A stretch of DNA of 64,000 bases from Aegilops tauschii subsp. strangulata (lineage: Eukaryota > Streptophyta > Magnoliopsida > Poales > Poaceae). The stretch lies in assembly GCF_002575655.3 (NCBI RefSeq), contig NC_053039.3:373093633-373157632 (forward strand), given 5' to 3'. Position 1 is the first letter of the stretch, and each line of letters begins with the position of its first letter. A program made the translations under genes and the position numbers. Of this stretch, positions 36,832 through 47,236 are shown one piece after another. A model generated the notes under the pieces. That model saw only the letters and a program-made list of their open reading frames with translations. It was not told where the DNA came from and did not search any database.

Positions 36832-36895
36832 ATGGCCCGTGCTGTTGTTCCATTGAATTTTAATGCGTTCCTTGAGAAAGCAAAGTTGAAAGATG
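36832..36895 (+). pseudogene. gag: Start of gag of element A (64 nt only)
   Basis: The ATG at 36832 opens M-A-R-A-V-V-P-L-N-F-N-A-F-L, identical to the start of gag in element B at 45758. It is cut after K-L-K-D by the LTR of B. Confidence 0.9.
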
Positions 36896-37323
36896 TGTTG
36901 GGGAACGTAGTAATTTCAAAAAAAATCCTACGCACACACAGGATCATGGTGATGCATAGCAACGAGAGGGGAGAGTGTGTCCATGTACCCTCATAGAACG
37001 AAAGCGGAAGCGTTAGCACAACACGGTTGATGTAGTCGTACGTCTTCACGAACCGACCGATCCAAGTACCGAACGCACGGCACCTCCGAGTTCAGCACAC
37101 GTTCAGCTCGATGATGTTCTGCGAACTCCGATCCAGCAGAGCTTCACGGGAGAGTTCCGTCAGCACGACGGCGTGATGACGGTGATGATGTTGCTACCGA
37201 CGCAGGGTTTCGCCTAAGCACCGCTATGATATGACCGAGGTGGAATATGGTGGAGGGGGGCACCGCACACGGCTAAGAGATCGAGAGATCAATTGTTGTG
37301 TCTCCAAGGGGTGCCCCTCCCCG

Positions 37324-37331
37324 TATATAAA
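37324..37331 (-). promoter_or_regulatory. TATA box of LTR B
   Basis: The plus-strand TATATAAA reads TTTATATA on the minus strand, in the position equivalent to the TATA box of LTR A. Confidence 0.5.
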
Positions 37332-37378
37332 GGAGTGGAGGAGGGGGAGGGGCCGGCCTCCCTAGGCACGCCCCATGA

Positions 37379-37409
37379 GGAGTCCTACTCCCATCGGGAG
37401 TAGGACTCC
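37379..37409. repeat. Perfect hairpin, 14-bp arms and 3-nt loop
   Basis: Arms GGAGTCCTACTCCC and GGGAGTAGGACTCC flank the loop ATC, about 50 bases upstream of the LTR B TATA box. A shorter version is in LTR A at 35088-35110. Confidence 0.85.
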
Positions 37410-38624
37410 CCCCTTCCAAGTGGGAGTAGGAGAGGAGAGGGAAGGAGAAAGAGGGTGAAAGGAAAGGGGGCGCCCCCCTCCTTGTCCAATTCAGACTGGG
37501 GGGAAGGGGGCGCGCGGCTACCCTTGGCCGCGCCTCCTCTTCTCCACTAGGGCCCAATATGCCCATTAGTCTCCCCGGGGGGTTCCGGTAACCCCCGGTA
37601 CTCCGGTATATGTCCGAAACTCCCCGAAACCATTCTGGTGTCCGAAAATGGTCGTCCAATATATCGATCTTTATGTCTCGACCATTTCGAGACTCCTCGT
37701 CATGTCCGTGATCACATCCGGGACTCCGAACTACCTTCGATACATCAAAACACAAAAACTCATAATACAATCGTCACCGAAACTTTAAGCGTGCGGACCC
37801 TACGGGTTCGAGAACTATGTAGACATGACCGAGACATGTCTACGATCAATAACCAATAGCGGAACCTGGATTCTCATATTGTCTCCTACATATTCTACGA
37901 AGATCTTTATCGGTCAAACCGCATAACAACATACGTTGTTCCCATTGTCATCGGTGTGTTACTTGCCCGAGATTCGATCGTCGGTATCTCAATACCTAGT
38001 TCAATCTCGTTACCGGCAAGTCTCTTTACTCGTTCCGTAATACATCATCTCGCAACTAACTCATTAGTTACAATGCTTGCAAGGCTTATAGTGATGTGTA
38101 TTATCGAGTGGGCCCAGAGACACCTCTCCGACAATCGGAGTGACAAATCCTAATCTCGAAATACGCCAACCCAACAAGTACCTTCGGAGACACCTGTAGA
38201 GCACCTTTATAATCACCCAGTTACATTGTGACGTTTGGTTGCACACAAAGTGTTCCTCCGGTAAACGGGAGTTGCATAATCTCATAGTCATAGGAACATG
38301 TATAAGTCATGAAGAAAGCAATAGCAACATACTAAACGATCAAGTGCTAAGCTAACGGAACGGGTCAAGTTAATCACATCATTCTCCTAATGATGTGATC
38401 CCGTTAATCAAATGAAAACTCATGTCTATGGCTAGGAAACATAACCATCTTTGATTAACGAGCTAGTCTAGTAGAGGCATAGTAGTGACACTCTGTTTGT
38501 CTATGTATTCACACATGTATCATGTTTCCGGTTAATACAATTCTAGCATGAATAATAAACATTTATCATTATATAAGGAAATAAATAATAAGTTTATTAT
38601 TGCCTCTAGGGCATATTTCCTTCA

Positions 38625-38640
38625 GTCTCCCACTTGCACT
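38625..38640 (-). other. Polypurine tract of element B
   Basis: On the minus strand AGTGCAAGTGGGAGAC directly precedes the LTR start TGAAGGAAATATG. Confidence 0.75.
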
Positions 38641-38657
38641 AGAGTCAATAATCTAGA

Positions 38658-39776
38658 TTACACATTAATGATTCTAACACCCATGGAGCCTTGGTGCTGA
38701 TCATGTTTTGCTCGTGGAAGAGGCTTAGTCAACGGGTCTGCAACATTCAGATCCGTATGTATCTTGCAAATCTCTATGTCTCCCACCTGGACTTGATCCC
38801 GGATGGAGTTGAAGCGTCTCTTGATGTGCTCGGTTCTCTTGTGAAATCTGGATTCCTTTGCCAGGGCAATTGCACCAGTATTGTCACAAAAGATTTTCAT
38901 TGGACCCGACGCACTAGGTATGACACCTAGATCGGATATGAACTCCTTCATACAGACTCCTTCATTGGCTGCTTCGGAAGCAGCTATGTACTCTGCTTCA
39001 CACGTAGATCCCACCACGACGCTTTGTTTAGAACTGCACCAACTGACAGCTCCACCGTTCAATATAAACACATATCCGGTTTGCGATTTAGAATCGTCCG
39101 GATCAGTGTCAAAGCTTGCATCAACGTAACCATTTACGATGAGCTCTTTGTCACCTCCATAAACGAGAAACATATCCTTAGTCCTTTTCAGGTATTTCAG
39201 GATGTTCTTGACCGATGTCCAGTGATCCACTCCTGGATTACTTTGGTACCTCCCAGCTAAACTAATAGCAAGGCACACATCAGGTCTGGTACACAGCATT
39301 GCATACATGATAGAGACTATGGCTGAAGCATAGGGAACATCTTCCATTTTATCTCTATCTTCTGCAGTGGTCGGGCATTGAGTCTTACTCAACTTCACAC
39401 CTTGTAACACAGGCAAGAACCCTTTCTTTGCTTGATCCATTTTGAACTTCTTCAAAACTTTGTCAAGGTATGTGCTTTGTGAAAGTCCAATTAAGCGTCT
39501 TGATCTATCTCTATAGATCTTGATGCCCAATATGTAAGCAGCTTCACCGAGGTCTTTCATTGAAAAACTCTTATTCAAGTATCCTTTTATGCTATCCAGA
39601 AATTCTATATCATTTCCAATCAACAGTATGTCATCCACATATAAGATTAGAAATGCTACAGAGCTCCCACTCACTTTCTTGTAAATACAGGCTTCTCCAA
39701 AAGTCTGTATAAAACCATATGCTTTGATCAACCTATCAAAACGTTTATTCCAACTCCGAGAGGCTTGCACCAGTCC
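38658..39776 (-). pseudogene. pol: Copia pol: C-terminal reverse transcriptase and RNase H
   Basis: The frame carries the Copia RT active site YVDDILLIG (about 39625-39650) and the thumb region with SMKDLGEAAYILGIKI. RNase H follows: NGYVDASFDTD (about 39085-39130) with the first Asp, GSTCEAEYIAASEA (about 38975-39010) with the Glu, and the CDNTGAIALA segment (about 38870-38900). It ends with the usual VADPLTKPL tail and a stop at 38658. It is in the same frame as the segment on its right, broken only by a stop codon at 39777-39779. The enzyme would synthesise cDNA of the element. Confidence 0.92.
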
Positions 39777-40670
39777 CTAAATGGATCGCTGGAGCTTGCA
39801 CACTTCGTTAGCTTCCTTTGGATCGATAAAACCATGAGGTTGCATCATATACAACTCTTCTTCTAGAAATCCATTCAGGAATGCAGTTTTTACATCCATT
39901 TGCCAAATTTCATAATCATAAAATGCGGCAATTGCTAACATGATTCGGACGGACTTAAGCATCGCTACGGGTGAGAAAGTCTCATCGTCGTCAATCCCTT
40001 GAACTTGTCGAAAACCTTTCGCAACAAGTCGAGCTTTATAGACAGTAACATTACCGTCAGCGTCAGTCTTCTTCTTGAAGATGCACTTATTCTCAATGGC
40101 TTGCCGGTCATCAGGCAAGTCAACCAAAGTCCACACTTTGTTCTCATACATGGATCCCATCTCAGATTTCATGGCTTCAAGCCATTTCGCGGAATATGGG
40201 CTCACCATCGCTTCTTCATAGTTCATAGGTTCGTCATGGTCTAGTAACATAACCTCCGGAACAGGATTGCCGTACCACTTAGGTGCGGATCTTACTCTGG
40301 TTGACCTACGAGGTTCAGTAGCAACTTGATCTGTAGTTTCATGATCATCATCATCAGCTTCCTCACTAATTGGTGTAGGTGTCACAGGAACAGGTTTCTG
40401 TGATGAACTACTTTCCAATAAGGGAGCAGGTACAGTTACCTCATCAAGTTCTACTTTCCTCCCACTCACTTCTTTCGAGAGAAACTCCTTCTCTAGAAAG
40501 GATCCAAACTTAGCATCAAAAATCTTGCCTTCAGATCTATGATAGAAGGTGTACCCAACAGTTTCCTTTGGGTATCCTATGAAGACACATTTCTCTGATT
40601 TGGGTTCGAGCTTATCAGGTTGAAGCTTTTTCACATAAGCATCGCAGCCCCAAACTTTAAGAAATGACAA
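39777..40670 (-). pseudogene. pol: Copia pol: integrase C-terminus, linker and N-terminal RT
   Basis: The right half is the integrase C-terminal (GKKPK/FLKVWGCDAYVK, FIGYPKETVGYTFY) and an acidic Pro/Ser-rich linker with RRSTRVRSAPKWYG. The left half is the start of RT: NYEEAMVSPYSAKWLEAMKSEMGSM, WTLVDLPDDRQAI, KARLVAKGFRQVQGIDDDETFSPVAM, and the catalytic MDVKTAFLNGFLEEELYM (about 39855-39905). A stop at 39777-39779 separates it from the YVDD half. It replaces a Tyr expected in this conserved block (TAC/TAT to TAG). Confidence 0.92.
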
Positions 40671-40990
40671 CTTTGGTTTCTTGCCAAACCACAGTTCATA
40701 AGGCGTCGTCTCAATGGATTTCGATGGTGCCCTATTTAACGTGAATGCGGCCGTCTCTAAAGCATAACCCCAAAATGATAGCGGTCAATCAGTAAGAGAC
40801 ATCATAGATCGCACCATATCTAGTAAAGTACGATTACGACGTTCGGACACACCATTATGCTGTGGTGTTTCGGGTGGCGTGAGTTGCGAAACTATTCTGC
40901 ATTGTTTCAAATGAAGACCAAACTCGTCACTCAAATATTCTCCTCCACGATCAGATCGTAGAAACTTTATTTTCTTGTTACGATGATTTT
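40671..40990 (-). pseudogene. pol: Copia integrase core, C-terminal half (interrupted)
   Basis: Visible on the minus strand are FLRSDRGGEYLSDEF (second catalytic Asp, about 40935-40980) and PQHNGVSERRNRTLLDMVRSM (catalytic Glu, about 40800-40865). An in-frame TGA lies at 40785-40787, just before PLSFWGYA. The right side is cut by the Gypsy solo LTR at 40996 (TSD CAACT). The first Asp (HTDVCGPM) lies beyond that insertion, near 44240-44260. Confidence 0.88.
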
Positions 40991-40995
40991 CAACT

Positions 40996-43900
40996 TGTAA
41001 CATCCCAAAATTCTAAATTTTGGAATGTTATAATAAACAGATAGATTGGATTGATGGTTTGATTGATTGACTAAAAGTGAGTGGAATTCGAAACTTTTTG
41101 AAAGTTAAATGAGAGGGAATAAAAGGACTTTCCCAAAATTTATTTTTGCTTTTATGGTCTCCATGAATTCAAATACTTTTCATCACAAAACCCTGGAGAG
41201 AAGATGACATGACTTCTTCCATTTATTTAAACGACAAGGGGTGTTGAAAATATTTGAATTTCATTTGAGAATATTTCCAATTCTGAAACTTTATGCAACT
41301 CAATGATTTTCACGAGAGAAGATAAAATGACTTCTTCAAAACATATGAAATATGAGTTAGGAGTTTCAAAGGATTAAAATTCAAAGTCCCATTGAAATTA
41401 TTTTCAATATTGGAGTTATTTGAGTCCTATTCAAATTATTTTTCTCCAAAATAAAAATATACATAAAATAGGGTAACATGATTCCCTACATCAGAAAATT
41501 GGAGAAAAATAAATTTGAAATCATTTTGGTATTTTGAAAATGATTTTTATTGGATTTTATTAAGGCAGTAGCACTGTTTGATTTATTTAAATTTGTGTGG
41601 ATTTTATTTGACTTTACAAAAATGTTCATGTTGTAGAAAATCTTTTTCTGAAATTTTTGATATATTATATGCTTATATAATATTTTATTTTATTTTCGTT
41701 TTCTTTTCTTTTCCCTCTGTTTAAAAAAAACTTCGCCGACTGGGCCGGCCCGGCACCCAGCCAGGCCGCGGCCCAGCTCGCCCTTCGTCCCCGACCGGGA
41801 CTCCCCGAGTCCGAGCCGCCGCCGCCGCTCGCCGTGGCCGCCCCGGCCTCCTCCTACCCCTTCCCCAAGCCGCGCCTCCCTCCCCACCTATAAAGGGCGC
41901 CGCCCCGGGCCCCTCTCCTCTCTGCTCCACGCGCCGCCCCGGGCCCCTCTCCTCTCTGCTCGACGCGCCGCCGCCCGCTCCCGCATCTCGCCGCCGCCGC
42001 CACCGCTGCACCGCGCGCCGCGCCGCCCGCCGTCGCCCGCGCTGCTGCCTTCGCCGCCCCGCGTAGCCTCCGCCCGCTGCCGCCGCCGCGCCGGAGCTCG
42101 CCGCCCTTGCCGGAGCCCCGCGCCGTCTCGCCAGAGTTAACCAGCGCCGTCGTGTAGAACCGCTGCCGAACCGGTAATAAAACCGATCCGGTTTTCTCTT
42201 GGTTTAGTTTTTTTAGTTAGTTTAGTTATTTAACGATCGTTCTCTGTTTAGGTAGATCTAGCGAACGATTTCGTTCGTTAGCGTTCTGTAACGAACGTTC
42301 GCTATTTAAATTTTTCTTTTTCTGTTTATTTTACACCAGGGACCTATTCGTAATTAGTTTTCTTATCATTTAGTCCCTGCTTTTCAAACAACCACATCTT
42401 TTTACTCGTTTGTCCAAATCCAACGAAACCAATGCCCACTTCTTCGTTATGATCTCCTCTATCCAGTAATCCAACTCAAACATGTTTTTGAAATTTTAAA
42501 ATTTGAATTAGATCAGATTTGAATTTGAATCTTTTTTTGATCGTAACTTGAGTTTCGTAACTCCGATTTAGTTGATTCTTTTTGCAAATTAAAGCTCTTG
42601 ACCTAAACTTTCTGATAAGGCCAAATTCACATAATTTTGGTACTGTTAGAGATTGTTTTATGTTGCAAGAGTTATTTGCTTGGTTTTGAAGTTTTCTGAA
42701 TTGTTTTCTTCGATCTTTCTGATCTTTTGAGTGATTGCTTATGTATGGTTGCTATTGCTTGCTTACGATAGATTGACGGAGTGTGACGAGTAGATCTATC
42801 AAGAGTTTTGAGTGCGAATCATCTTCATCAACATTGCAGGCAAGTTCACACTTTGATCATATCCCTTTCATACCCAGTTTGTATGCATTAGATTCAACCC
42901 TCAAACATTGCATGAGTAGGATTGATAACATGTGGGTATTGGGAAGTAGTTGATGAGGTAGGAACCTATTGCCCTGTTTATTATCAAACCTTTGGGAGTT
43001 ACTTCTACGTTTGCTTATATTGCTATGCTATGCTCGTAGACGTGGATTGGGTTTGAGTGAATTTCCATGACAGATGTGAGATTGTTAATTAATGGTTCAA
43101 CTTAAGGTGGCTACTTAACTAAACATCTGGGTGGATTGAGGCACCTGGAGAACCCAGTGTTGCCTGTATTTTTGGATATCCCGGAGTACCCGTGTGATCA
43201 TCCTATGGACCGCCACCCAGACTCAAAGGATCATAAGATTATTCATGCTAGAAACTTTCGTGTGCAGCCACAAGCTATTATGGGCTCTAGCATAGTTGAT
43301 TAAGTTGTGTGAGCTCTTGAAGAGGTAGACTAGCAGATGTAGGGGGTGTAGGTGGTACTGTCTACCCAGAGTAGAGAGTTAACGCTTCTGAAAGACTGTG
43401 TCTTGGTCATCCGTTTGTCAAACATCATGTAGTGCGAGAATCAAGCGGAGGCGATCGAGTCTTGTGGGAAAAGTGCACAAACCTCTGCAGAGTGTACAAA
43501 CTAATCATGATTAGCCGTGTCCCCGGTTATGGACATCTTGAGTATCTAGTTCTTGGATTATCCCGTTGATCTCATCATGTTAGTTTAATTAATTTTGTTG
43601 GGTTAATGATGATACTTAATTGGGATTGAGATGCTGTCAACCATCTCAATGTTTAACAACCACCATGATAGTCAAATAAAATTTATTCCTTTGCAGTAGG
43701 GAAAAATTGGCTTTTCGCAAAAACATTATAACCATAGAGCTTTTCCACCAGCCATATATGGTGTAGTGATAGCCTTTGTTCATCATTTCTCTATGGTGTG
43801 AATTTGCCAGCATATTCCATGTGCTGACCCGTTTTCGGGCTGCAACGTTTCATGTTGCAGGATTCTTACGACGAGTAAGTGATACGTTAGGGTTACGATT

Positions 43901-44105
43901 TCTACACTCAACTTTGCCGTTGGTATTGATGGGAATCCACAACCTTGTTACTTCCGCTATTTGGATTGAGGTAATAGTATTTACGCTACTTTATATATGT
44001 GATTTACCTCTGTTATAAATCCTCGAGTACTGTGTGTGTCAGCATACCGATCCAGGGATGACACTTAAGCATAGAGACTTGATCCATTTGGGTCGGGTCG
44101 CTACA
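40996..44105 (+). repeat. Gypsy solo LTR (3110 bp) with TSD CAACT, inside the integrase of element B
   Basis: It starts TGTAACATCCCAAAATTC and ends GGGTCGGGTCGCTACA. CAACT flanks it at 40991-40995 and 44106-44110. Orientation was set by the TATA box (TATAAAG, 41889-41895), which is followed by a GC-rich leader (about 41895-42160). Downstream are CATTGCAG|GCAAGT (42832-42845) and GTTGCAG|GATTCTTACGACGAGTAA (terminal exon-like segment 43861-43878). No second LTR or interior is present. Confidence 0.93.
41889..41895 (+). promoter_or_regulatory. TATA box in the 3.1-kb solo LTR
   Basis: CCTATAAAGGGCGCCG marks the start of a CpG-rich leader, the same layout as at 24695 and 20151. Confidence 0.55.
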
Positions 44106-44183
44106 CAACTTCACTTTGAAATTCTTTGAACTTTTCAAATGTTTCAGACTTATGTTTCATTAAGTAGATATACCCATATCTGC

Positions 44184-45758
44184 TTACATCATCTGTGAAG
44201 GTGAGAAAATAACGATACCCGCCGCGAGACTCACATTCATCGGACCACATACATCTGTATGTATGATTTCCAACAAATTTGTTGCTCGCTCCATAGTTTC
44301 GAAGAACGGAGTTTTAGTCATCTTGCCCATGAGGCATGGTTCGCAAGTACCAAGTGATTCATAATCAAGTGATTCCAAAAGTCCGTCGGAATGGAGTTTC
44401 ATCATGCGCTTTACACCAATATGACCTAAACGGCAGTGCCACAAATAAGTTGCACTATCATTATCAACTCTGCATCTTTTGGCCTCAATATTATGAATAT
44501 GTGTAACACTACTATCGAGATTTAGTATAAATAGACCACTCCTCAAGGGTGCATGACCATAAAAGATATTACTCATGTAAATAGAACAACCATTACTCTC
44601 TGATTTAAATGAATAACCGTCTCGCATCAAACAAGATCCAGATATAATGTTCATGCTCAACACTGGCACCAAATAACAATTATTCAGGTCTAAAACTAAT
44701 CCCGAAGGTAGATGTAGAGGTAGCGTGCCGACCGTAATCACATCGACTTTGGAACCATTTCCCACGCGCATCGTCACCTCGTCCTTAGCCAATCTTCGCT
44801 TAATCTGTAGTCCCTGTTTCGAGTTGCAAATATTAGCAACAGAACCAGTATCAAATACCGAGGTGCTACTACGAGCATTAGTAAGGTACACATCAATAAC
44901 ATGTATATCACATATACCTTTGTTCACCTTGCCATCCTTCTTATCTGCCAAATACTTGGGGCAGTTCCGCTTCCAGTGACCAGTCTGTTTGCAGTAGAAG
45001 CACTCAGTCTCAGGCTTAGGTCCAGACTTGGGTTTCTTCTCCTGAGCAGCAACTTGCTTGCTGTTCTTCTTGAAGTTCCCTTTCTTCTTCCCTTTGCCCT
45101 TTTTCTTGAAACTAGTGGTCTTGTTGACCATCAACACTTGATGCTCCTTCTTGATTTGTACCTCCGCAGCCTTTAGCATTGCGAAGAGCTTGGGAATCGT
45201 CTTATCCATCCCTTGCATGTTATAGTTCATCACGAAGCTCTTGTAGCTTGGTGGCAGTGATTGAAGAATTCTGTCAATGACGCTATCATCCGGAAGATTA
45301 ACTCCCAGTTGAATCAAGTGATTGTTATACCCAGACATTTTGAGTATATGCTCACTGACAGAACTATTCTCCTCCATCTTGCAGCTGTAGAACTTATTGG
45401 AGACTTCATATCTCTCAATCCGGGCATTTGCTTGAAATATTAACGTCAATTCCTGGAACATCTCATATGCTCCATGACGTTCAAAACGTCGTTGAAGTCC
45501 CGGTTCTAAGCCGTAAAGCATGGCACACTGAACTATCGAGTAGTCATCAGCTTTGCTCTGCCAGACGTTCATAACATCTGGTGTTGCTCCTGCAGCAGGT
45601 CTGGCACCTAGCGGTGCTTCCAGGACGTAATTCTTCTGTGTAGCAATGAGAATAATCCTCAAGTTACGGACCCAGTCCGCGTAATTGCTGCCATCATCTT
45701 TCAACTTTGCTTTCTCAAGGAACGCATTAAAATTCAATGGAACAACAGCACGGGCCAT
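44184..45758 (-). pseudogene. gag-pol: Copia gag, protease and integrase N-terminus of element B
   Basis: A 524-residue frame starts ATG at 45758. Gag (UBN2-type) has SNYADWVRNLRIIL and SNKFYSCKMEENSSVSEHI. A Lys-rich stretch precedes the zinc knuckle CFYCKQTGHWKRNC (CX2CX4HX4C, about 44955-45000), which binds element RNA. The protease motif VFDTGSVANIC follows (about 44830-44860). The integrase zinc domain has LWHCRLGHIGVKRMM and CEPCLMGKMTKTPF (H-H-C-C). The core begins with HTDVCGPM, which carries the first catalytic Asp. Immediately after it the frame is lost near 44230 by a small deletion and ends in unrelated residues. The ATG matches the gag start of element A, which supports the start choice. 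Confidence 0.93.
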
Positions 45759-46960
45759 CTATCTACAATCAACATAGACAAGCAAAATACTATCAGGTAC
45801 TAGTTCATGATAAATTTAAGTTCAATTAATCATATTACTTAAGAACTCCCAGTTAGATAGACATCCCTCTAATCATCTAAGTGATCACGTGATCCAAATC
45901 AACTAAACCATGTCCGATCATCACGTGAGATGGAGTAGTTTCAATGGTGAACATCACTATGTAGATCATATCTACTATATGATTCATGCTCGACCTTTCG
46001 GTCTCAGTGTTCCGAGGCCATATCTGCATATGCTAGGCTCGTCAAGTTTAACCTGAGTATTCCGCGTGTGCAACTGTTTTGCACCCGTTGTATTTGAACG
46101 TAGAGTCTATCACACCCGATCATCACGTGGTGTCTCAGCACGAAGAACATTCGCAACAGTGCATACACAGGGAGAACACTTATACCTTGAAATTTAGTGA
46201 GAGATCATCTTATAATGCTACCCTCAATCAAAGCAAGATAAGATGCATAAAAGATAAACATCACATGCAATCAATATAAGTGATATGATATGGCCATCAT
46301 CATCTTGTGCTTGTGATCTCCATCTCCGAAGCACCGTCATAATCACCATCGTCACCGGCGTGACACCTTGATCTCCATCTTAGCATCGTTGTCGTCTCGC
46401 CAACTTATGCTTCTACGACTATCGCTACCGCTTGGTGATAAAGTAAAGCATTACAGGGCGATTGCATTGCATACAATAAAGCGACAACCATATGGCTCCT
46501 GCGAGTTGCCGATAACTTGGTTAAAAAACATGATCATCTCATACAATAAAATATAGCATCATGTCTTGACCATATCACATCACAAGATGCCTTGCAAAAA
46601 CAAGTTAGACATCCGCTACTTTGTTGTTGCAAGTTTTACGTGGCTGCTATGGGCTGAGCAAGAACCGTTCTTACCTACGCATCAAAACCACAACAATAGT
46701 TCGTCAAGTTAGTGTTGTTTTAACCTTCTCAAGGACCGGGCGTAGCCACACTCGGTTCAACTAAAGTTGGAGAAACTGACACCCGCCAGCCACCTGTGTG
46801 CAAAGCACGTCGGTAGAACCAGTCTCGCGTAAGCGTACGCGTAATGTCGGTCCGGGCCGCTTCATCCAACAATACCGCCGAACCAAAGTATGACATGCTG
46901 GTAAGCAGTATGACTTGTATCGCCCACAAATCACTTGTGTTCTACTCGACGCATAAAACC
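45759..46960 (-). other. Untranslated leader of element B
   Basis: It is the inverted counterpart of the leader of element A (35612-36831) and has no coding frame of note. Confidence 0.75.
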
Positions 46961-46974
46961 TGGCTCGGATGCCA
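46961..46974 (-). other. Primer-binding site of element B
   Basis: On the minus strand TGGCATCCGAGCCA follows the LTR end. The last LTR bases are mutated (CCCCAACT instead of CCCCAACA). Confidence 0.65.
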
Positions 46975-46975
46975 C

Positions 46976-47236
46976 AGTTGGGGAACGTAGTAATTTCAAA
47001 ATTTTCCTACGCACACACAGGATCATGGTGATACATAGCAACGAGAGGGGAGAGTGTGTCCACGTACCCTCGTAGACCGAAAGCGGAAGCATTAGCACAA
47101 CGCGGTTGATGTAGTCGTACGTCTTCACGATCTGACCGATCCAAGTACCGAACGCACGGCACCTCCGAGTTCAGCACACGTTCAGCTCGATGACGTCCCA
47201 CGTACTCCGATCCAGCAGAGCTTCACGGGAGAGTTC
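46976..47236 (-). repeat. 5' LTR of element B, only the last 261 bp
   Basis: It matches the start of 36896-38624 on the plus strand and stops after GAGAGTTC, where element C begins. The rest of the LTR is missing from the window. Confidence 0.9.

Larger units (their letters stand above)
33871..36895 (+). mobile_element. Copia element A, BARE/Angela-like, cut within gag by element B
   Basis: Visible are a complete 5' LTR (33871-35597), the PBS, a 1.2-kb leader and the first 64 bases of gag. At 36896 a minus-strand relative (B) is inserted, with AGATG (36891-36895) as its left target duplication. The remainder of A is not found to the right in this window. The flanking pentamer before A is CCAAT (33866-33870). 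Confidence 0.9.
36896..38624 (-). repeat. 3' LTR of Copia element B (1729 bp)
   Basis: On the plus strand it runs TGTTGGGGAACG to GCATATTTCCTTCA. The minus-strand TATA box is at 37324-37331. A perfect hairpin with 14-bp arms lies at 37379-37409. It is near identical in reverse complement to LTR A. Confidence 0.92.
36896..47236 (-). mobile_element. Copia element B, BARE/Angela-like, minus strand, interrupted and truncated
   Basis: On the minus strand the order is partial 5' LTR (46976-47236), PBS, leader, gag-protease-integrase-RT-RNase H, PPT and 3' LTR (36896-38624). It sits inside gag of element A (TSD AGATG on the left). A Gypsy solo LTR interrupts its integrase (40996-44105), and element C interrupts its 5' LTR after GAGAGTTC at 47236. 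The remainder of that LTR does not reappear to the right of C. Coding damage includes nonsense codons at 39777 and 40785 and a frameshift near 44230. Confidence 0.92.

Noticed and set aside
34879..37770. Gly/Pro-rich frames in LTRs A and B
   Set aside because: They are shadows of GC-rich LTR sequence and are shared by both LTRs irrespective of orientation.
41721..42011. Arg/Gly-rich minus-strand frame of 96 codons
   Set aside because: It is antisense to the CpG-rich leader of the 3.1-kb solo LTR and is explained by composition.
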